Source: Amorphus orientalis (lineage in GTDB: Bacteria > Pseudomonadota > Alphaproteobacteria > Rhizobiales > Amorphaceae). Taken from it: DNA of 64,000 nucleotides. Shown piece by piece: positions 59,865 to 64,000 of this stretch. The DNA lies in assembly GCF_030814015.1 (NCBI RefSeq), contig NZ_JAUSUL010000001.1, positions 1,516,001 through 1,580,000 of the forward strand, written 5' to 3'. Position 1 is the stretch's first letter. Every line of letters begins with the position of its first letter. Position numbers and translations under genes: made by a program. The notes beneath the pieces were generated by a model. It saw only the letters and a list, made by a program, of their open reading frames with translations, was not told the DNA's origin and searched no databases.

Positions 59865-60586
59865 GCGCTCTCCTGTCGACGCACGGGCTGGTTGCCGGCT
59901 ACGGCGACATGCGGGCGCTTCACGGCATCGACTTCGAAATCGCAGCGGGTGAGACGGTGGCGCTGATCGGCGCGAATGGCGCCGGCAAGTCGACCCTGCT
60001 GAGATCGATCCTCGGACTGTTGCCGGTGGCGAAGGAAATGGTCCGTCTGGACGGGACGGAGGTGGGTGGCACTCCGCCTCACCGTATGGTGAGGAAGGGG
60101 GTGGCCATCGTTCCCGAAGGCCGCCGGCTGTTCTCGGGTATGACCGTGGAGGAGAATCTCCGGGTGGCCGCGGAGAATGCCGCCGAACCGCGCGGAGAGG
60201 GATGGAGTATCCGCCGCGTCTACGACCTCTTTCCGATCCTGAGGGAAAAGCGCGCGGCCTTCAGCGAGGATCTGTCCGGCGGTCAGCAGCAGATGGTCTC
60301 GATCGGCCGCGCGCTGCTCGCGCAACCGCGCCTGCTCCTTTGCGACGAGATCAGTCTGGGCCTGGCTCCCCGCGTCGTACGCGAGATCTATGCCGCACTC
60401 CCTGAAATCTCGCGATCCGGAACGGCTATCGTCGTGGTCGAACAGGATGTCGGTCTCGCCCAGCGCGCTTCGTCGCGCCTCTATTGCCTGCTGGAAGGCC
60501 GGGTCACCCTGGAGGGCCGGTCGGCGGAAGTGCCGCGGGAGGCGATCAGCGCAGCCTACTTTGGAGCGAAAAATGCTGTGGCTTGA
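59861..60586 (+). CDS. livF: ABC transporter ATP-binding protein (LivF type)
   Basis: A 241-residue ATPase with Walker A GANGAGKST, signature LSGGQQQM and Walker B LLLCDEISLGLAP. IVPEGRRLFSGMTVEENLRV is a LivF hallmark. It forms a heterodimer with LivG under the two permeases. Its end overlaps the LivH gene by 14 bases. Confidence 0.93.
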   Translation: MSALLSTHGLVAGYGDMRALHGIDFEIAAGETVALIGANGAGKSTLLRSILGLLPVAKEMVRLDGTEVGGTPPHRMVRKGVAIVPEGRRLFSGMTVEENLRVAAENAAEPRGEGWSIRRVYDLFPILREKRAAFSEDLSGGQQQMVSIGRALLAQPRLLLCDEISLGLAPRVVREIYAALPEISRSGTAIVVVEQDVGLAQRASSRLYCLLEGRVTLEGRSAEVPREAISAAYFGAKNAVA

Positions 60587-61433
60587 CGGATTGGTGCAGG
60601 GCGTCCTGCTCGGCGGGCTCTATGCCCAGTATGCGCTGGGCATGGCACTCATGTTCGGCGTCATGAAGATCATCAACGTTACCCACGGCGACCTGGTCAT
60701 CCTGCTTGCCCTGGTCGGAATTTCACTGGCCGGTTCGTTTCCCCTCGGCCCCTGGGGGGTGCTCGTCCTGCTGGTTCCGATCGGAGCCGCCGTCGGGTGG
60801 CTGCTGCAGCGCGGCGTGCTCAACCGCGTGGTGGGCGACGATCCGCTGCCTTCGCTGATCGCGACATTCGGTCTGTCGGTGGCGCTGCAGAACGCGATAC
60901 TCGAGATCTGGTCCGCCGATACCCGCTCTCTGTCCGGTGGCGGGATCGAGCAGGCCTCCGTAGCCCTGGGACCGATCTTTGTCGGCGTCCTGCCGCTTAT
61001 CGTGCTTGCCTGCGCCACTCTGCTGACCGGCGGACTGGATGCGATGCTGCGGTTCACCCGGTTCGGGCGCGCGCTGCGCGCCGCTTCATCCGACGTCGAG
61101 GCGGCGGCCATGACCGGCGTGAATCCGAAGGCCGTGTATGCGATGGCGACCGCGATCGCAGTCGGTATCCTCGGGTTCGCCGCAACCTTCCAGGCGATGC
61201 GGGCAACTGTCGCCCCCGCGGATGGGCCGTATCAGCTCATCTACGCCTTCGAGGCAGTGATCATCGGCGGGCTCGGCTCGATTTGGGGGGCCTTCGTCGG
61301 TGCGATGGTTCTCGGGGTGAGCCAGGCGATCGGCTTCCGCATAAGTCCCGGCTTCGGGATCCTGGCCGGCCACCTTGTCTTTCTCGCCGTACTTGCGATC
61401 CGCCCAAACGGCATCATGGGGCGCGCCCAATGA
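60573..61433 (+). CDS. livH: Branched-chain-type ABC transporter permease (LivH type)
   Basis: A 286-residue inner-membrane permease with about eight hydrophobic segments: MLWLDGLVQGVLLGGLYAQY, MKIINVTHGDLVILLALVG, FGRALRAASSDVEAAAMTGV (the ATPase-contacting EAA-like loop) and IIGGLGSIWGAFVGAM. The ATG at 60573 inside the end of livF is chosen, because the membrane fold starts there. Confidence 0.92.
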   Translation: MLWLDGLVQGVLLGGLYAQYALGMALMFGVMKIINVTHGDLVILLALVGISLAGSFPLGPWGVLVLLVPIGAAVGWLLQRGVLNRVVGDDPLPSLIATFGLSVALQNAILEIWSADTRSLSGGGIEQASVALGPIFVGVLPLIVLACATLLTGGLDAMLRFTRFGRALRAASSDVEAAAMTGVNPKAVYAMATAIAVGILGFAATFQAMRATVAPADGPYQLIYAFEAVIIGGLGSIWGAFVGAMVLGVSQAIGFRISPGFGILAGHLVFLAVLAIRPNGIMGRAQ

Positions 61434-62461
61434 CAGACGTACGGAATCACCTTAGCGCGCCGATGGTCCGGGTGCGGCGGATGACCGCCTCGGGAGTTGT
61501 GGCGCTGGGAACGGGCGCGGCGGCGGTGGCGGCCGTTTGCCTCATGCCTCTCTGGGCTTCGCAGGGAATGATCCGCGACGTGGTCACGCTGTGTTGCTAC
61601 ATCGCAGTTGCGCAGATGTGGAACCTGCTCGCCGGCTTCGCCGGACTGGTCTCGGTTGGCCAGCAGGCATTCGTCGGCGTAGCGGCCTACGCAATGTTCG
61701 TTCTGGCTCAGACCTTCGGCGTGAACCCTTTCGTCGCCGCTGGGATGAGCGTGATCGTGCCGATCATCCTTGCGATCCCAACCTACGGACTGCTGCACCG
61801 CCTGCAAGGTGCCTATTTCGCCATCGGCACCTGGGTCGTGGCAGAGGTGATGCGCCTCCTCGCGACCAATCTCTCCTTCATCAACGGCGGTGCGGGAATG
61901 AGCCTCCGGGTGATGACCCAGTATTCGGCGGACGAACGGGCGGTCGGGATATCGATCCTCGCGGCGCTTCTGCTTCTCACGACGGTGGGGGGCAGTTATC
62001 TGCTCCTGCGCAGTCGCTACGGCCTCGCGTTGACCGCCATGCGCGACAATCCCGTCGCGGCGGCGAGCCAGGGTGTGGACGTCGCGCGGCTCCGCTTCCT
62101 GGTGTTCGTCGCCGCTGCCGCCGGATCCGGCCTGGCCGGGGCCGTCTATTTCATGGCGCAGTTGCGGATCACGCCGCCATCGGCCTTCGATATCAACTGG
62201 GCCAACCTTGCCATCTTCATCGTGATGGTGGGCGGTATCGGCAGCATCGAAGGCGTGCTGATCGGCTCGCTGATCTACTTCTTCGCCGATCGGTGGTTCG
62301 GCGAGTACGGCTCCTCCTATTTGATCGTGCTTGGCCTGCTGACCCTATGCAGCGCGTTGTTCTTCCGCGAAGGGCTGTGGGGCCTTCTGCGCCGTGCGGT
62401 GGATGCGCCTTGGTTTCCCACTCGCCGCATTCTCGTGCCGAAGGAAGGTCACCGCCAATGA
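61430..62461 (+). CDS. livM: Branched-chain-type ABC transporter permease (LivM type)
   Basis: A 343-residue permease. A hydrophobic start follows MTDVRNHLSAPMVRVRRMTA, then NLLAGFAGLVSVGQQAFVGV (the LivM hallmark), ALTAMRDNPVAAASQGVDVA (the ATPase-contact loop) and MVGGIGSIEGVLIGSLIYF. The start overlaps the LivH stop (ATGA), and the stop overlaps the alcohol dehydrogenase start, so the operon is tightly coupled. Confidence 0.92.
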   Translation: MTDVRNHLSAPMVRVRRMTASGVVALGTGAAAVAAVCLMPLWASQGMIRDVVTLCCYIAVAQMWNLLAGFAGLVSVGQQAFVGVAAYAMFVLAQTFGVNPFVAAGMSVIVPIILAIPTYGLLHRLQGAYFAIGTWVVAEVMRLLATNLSFINGGAGMSLRVMTQYSADERAVGISILAALLLLTTVGGSYLLLRSRYGLALTAMRDNPVAAASQGVDVARLRFLVFVAAAAGSGLAGAVYFMAQLRITPPSAFDINWANLAIFIVMVGGIGSIEGVLIGSLIYFFADRWFGEYGSSYLIVLGLLTLCSALFFREGLWGLLRRAVDAPWFPTRRILVPKEGHRQ

Positions 62462-63462
62462 AAGCCGCAATCTTCGATGCATTCGGCAAGCCGCTTGTGA
62501 TCGGCGAAAGGCCCGATCCGTCGCCGTCGCCTGACGAGGTGGTTCTGCGGATCTGCCGATGCGGCATCTGCGGCAGCGATCTCCACATGACCGAGGACGC
62601 GACCTTCGGCCTGCAGGGTGGGGAAGTGATCGGCCACGAATTCTCGGGGGAGGTCATGGAGGTGGGCCGCAATGTGAGCGACATTAAGCCAGGCGATCTG
62701 GTTGCAGCGGCCCCGCTCAAGGGCTGCGGCCGCTGCGCACCCTGCCGGGCGGGAGAGCCGGCCTGGTGCGAGCAGCAGATGGAGCTGATCGGCGGCGGAT
62801 ATGCGGAGTATGCTGCGCTGACGGCACGGCAGGTCCGGCGGTTGCCCGCCGACGTTTCGCTGGCGGACGGCGCGCTGGCGGAGCCTCTGGCCGTTGCACT
62901 GCACGGTCTTAGACGGGCGCGGGTCGCGCCCGGCGAGCGCGTGGTGGTCGTGGGGGCGGGCGCAATCGGTCTTGCCGTCGTGTTCTGGGCGCGCAGGCTC
63001 GGGGCCGGGGCAGTAGTCGCGGTGGATCTCCACGACCACCAGAGGGACCGGGCGGGCGAGCTCGGCGCGACGGACTTCGTGACCTCGGGACCGGAGATGC
63101 GGGAGCGGATCGAGAAGGCGTGCGGCGGCCTGCCGGACGTCGTATTCGAATGCGTGGGCAAGGTCGGCCTGATCGACCATTGCATCGACCTTGTCAGACC
63201 GCGCGGGCGGGTGTGCGTTCTCGGGCTGTGCACCGGGGTCGACCGGCTCGACAGCTTCCGGGCGATCTCCAAGGAAGTCGACGTGATAATGTCGGTCTTC
63301 TTCGACATGAACGAGTTCGCCATGTCGATTGAGGCGCTGGATGTGGGCCGATATTGTCCGCAAACCCTCGTCTCGGATGTGGTCGAGCTCAGCGACGCCC
63401 CCGAGGCCTTCGAGGCTTTGCGGCAACGAACGACCCAGTGCAAGGTCCTGATCGCTCCCTGA
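62458..63462 (+). CDS. Zinc-dependent alcohol dehydrogenase, MDR family
   Basis: A 334-residue enzyme with catalytic zinc ligands in CGICGSDLH and GHEFSGEV. The structural-zinc Cys set lies in LKGCGRCAPCRAGEPAWC, and the NAD site in VVVGAGAIGLAVVFWARRLG. It resembles threonine/sorbitol/2,3-butanediol-type dehydrogenases. As the last gene of the operon it probably oxidises a secondary alcohol of the imported substrate or a fragment released by the cupin dioxygenase. Confidence 0.9.
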   Translation: MKAAIFDAFGKPLVIGERPDPSPSPDEVVLRICRCGICGSDLHMTEDATFGLQGGEVIGHEFSGEVMEVGRNVSDIKPGDLVAAAPLKGCGRCAPCRAGEPAWCEQQMELIGGGYAEYAALTARQVRRLPADVSLADGALAEPLAVALHGLRRARVAPGERVVVVGAGAIGLAVVFWARRLGAGAVVAVDLHDHQRDRAGELGATDFVTSGPEMRERIEKACGGLPDVVFECVGKVGLIDHCIDLVRPRGRVCVLGLCTGVDRLDSFRAISKEVDVIMSVFFDMNEFAMSIEALDVGRYCPQTLVSDVVELSDAPEAFEALRQRTTQCKVLIAP

Positions 63463-63645
63463 CACGCCGGCTGACGCCACCAATTCCAAACCACGTTTCG
63501 AGAGTGGCGTGACCGGGTTCCAGGTGGCCGAAGCTCATCGGATCGGGACCGGTCCGGCGCAGCTGCCGCTCAGATCGTGGGCAGATGAGGTCTCAGCCAC
63601 AGCAGGGCCTGGGCCCGCAGAGGGGCCGATTTCTAAGCGTTTTTG

Positions 63646-64000
63646 TCAGGTGCCTTCCGGATTTGAAACCACGTAGATCTGGGCGGTGCCGCTGCGATCG
63701 GAGGTGAACACGATCTGCCGGCCGTCCGGAGAGAAGCGGGGGTGCGGGTGGGTGTGCTGCGGCGCGAACACCTTCACCGGCCCGTTGGCATAGGGAAACG
63801 GCCCGGCCCAGTGCGCGCCCATCGAGCTCGACTCGGGGCGGCAGACGAACCGGGCGCACTGCCGGTCCTGTTCCGCAAGGTCGAGCAGGTGGATGCCGAT
63901 GTCGGGGAAGTTGGTGTCGCAGACCAGCCTCTCGCCGGACGTATCGGGCGCCCCGTGCCAGACCGGGAAGTCGGTCAGTGCCCGGACCTCGCCGGTGGCG
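63646..64000 (-). CDS. Oligogalacturonate lyase-like beta-propeller protein (partial, 3' end)
   Basis: The frame runs off the right edge and ends at the TGA at 63646-63648; about 118 residues are visible. LVCDTNFPDIGIHLLDLAEQ is followed by HTHPHPRFSPDGRQIVFTSD and RSGTAQIYVV, the TolB/WD40-like propeller of PL22 oligogalacturonate lyases, whose His residues bind the metal (HPHPRFSPDG is typical). The full gene would start outside the window. Pectin-fragment breakdown is the family role. The 183 bases between it and the alcohol dehydrogenase hold nothing recognisable. Confidence 0.7.
   Translation of the reverse strand, partial: ATGEVRALTDFPVWHGAPDTSGERLVCDTNFPDIGIHLLDLAEQDRQCARFVCRPESSSMGAHWAGPFPYANGPVKVFAPQHTHPHPRFSPDGRQIVFTSDRSGTAQIYVVSNPEGT

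Overview
The window is high-GC, densely coded DNA from an alphaproteobacterium, probably of the order Hyphomicrobiales or a close relative. The support is the gene content: several TRAP uptake systems, hydantoinase A/B, DUF3604, GntR-FCD regulators, a LivJGFHM operon and AraC regulators. There is no rRNA gene, no complete tRNA gene and no CRISPR array. The genus cannot be set from the sequence alone.

1-18.7 kb is a patchwork of small detoxification and oxidoreductase genes. Tandem AraC regulators come first. They are followed by a glyoxalase-glyoxalase-hydrolase fusion, a quinone-oxidoreductase-like enzyme, two exported alpha/beta hydrolases, an isochorismatase-like hydrolase, NTF2/SnoaL-like proteins, a DJ-1/PfpI protein, an NmrA-like reductase, a ThDP enzyme with an aldehyde dehydrogenase, a glutamine amidotransferase, a homoserine-dehydrogenase-like protein and a haloperoxidase-type hydrolase. 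Between them lie gene scraps: a GST tail, an LLM-oxidoreductase N-terminus, a DUF1330-like piece, an orphan Tat-like signal peptide and an IS3 OrfA relic. The region stops at a 23-bp copy of the 3' end of a tRNA-Ser (18667-18689) that lacks the rest of the tRNA. This is the usual mark of an integrated island, so the first 18.7 kb is best read as the far end of a genomic island.

19.5-27 kb is the least explained part. A 1588-residue protein combines a cytosolic-looking parallel beta-helix (seven near-identical 53-residue repeats), a CxCxxC motif, two membrane segments and a large unrecognised C-terminal part. It is followed by a P-loop ATPase and a TPR protein whose genes overlap by ATGA. The ATPase frame is broken once and the TPR frame twice. 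This is the best candidate for an undescribed system, possibly membrane-anchored sensing, signalling or defence.

27-37.3 kb is a catabolic operon on the minus strand: hydantoinase A, hydantoinase B, TRAP DctP-DctQ-DctM, a GAF protein and an amidohydrolase, with a divergent GntR-FCD regulator. A HAD dehalogenase follows. 37.7-46.9 kb carries a PNPOx-fold protein, an ArsR-type regulator and a divergent operon: a leaderless substrate-binding-like protein, an SsuD-like FMN monooxygenase, a fused TRAP permease, a Tat-exported DctP, a gamma-glutamyltransferase, an SsuE-like FMN reductase and an HpaC-like flavin reductase. Together these suggest uptake and oxidative cleavage of an organosulfur or related compound.

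47-53.5 kb is a second minus-strand TRAP operon (GntR-UTRA regulator, DctP, DctQ, DctM) ending in a DUF3604 protein. 53.5-54.4 kb holds decayed gene fragments. 54.4-63.5 kb is a V4R-domain regulator with a degenerate AAA+ core. It lies divergent from a cupin dioxygenase, an SDR, a complete branched-chain-type ABC transporter (LivJ, G, F, H, M order) and a zinc alcohol dehydrogenase, with a perfect 11-bp dyad in the shared intergenic region. The window ends inside an oligogalacturonate-lyase-like beta-propeller gene on the minus strand.
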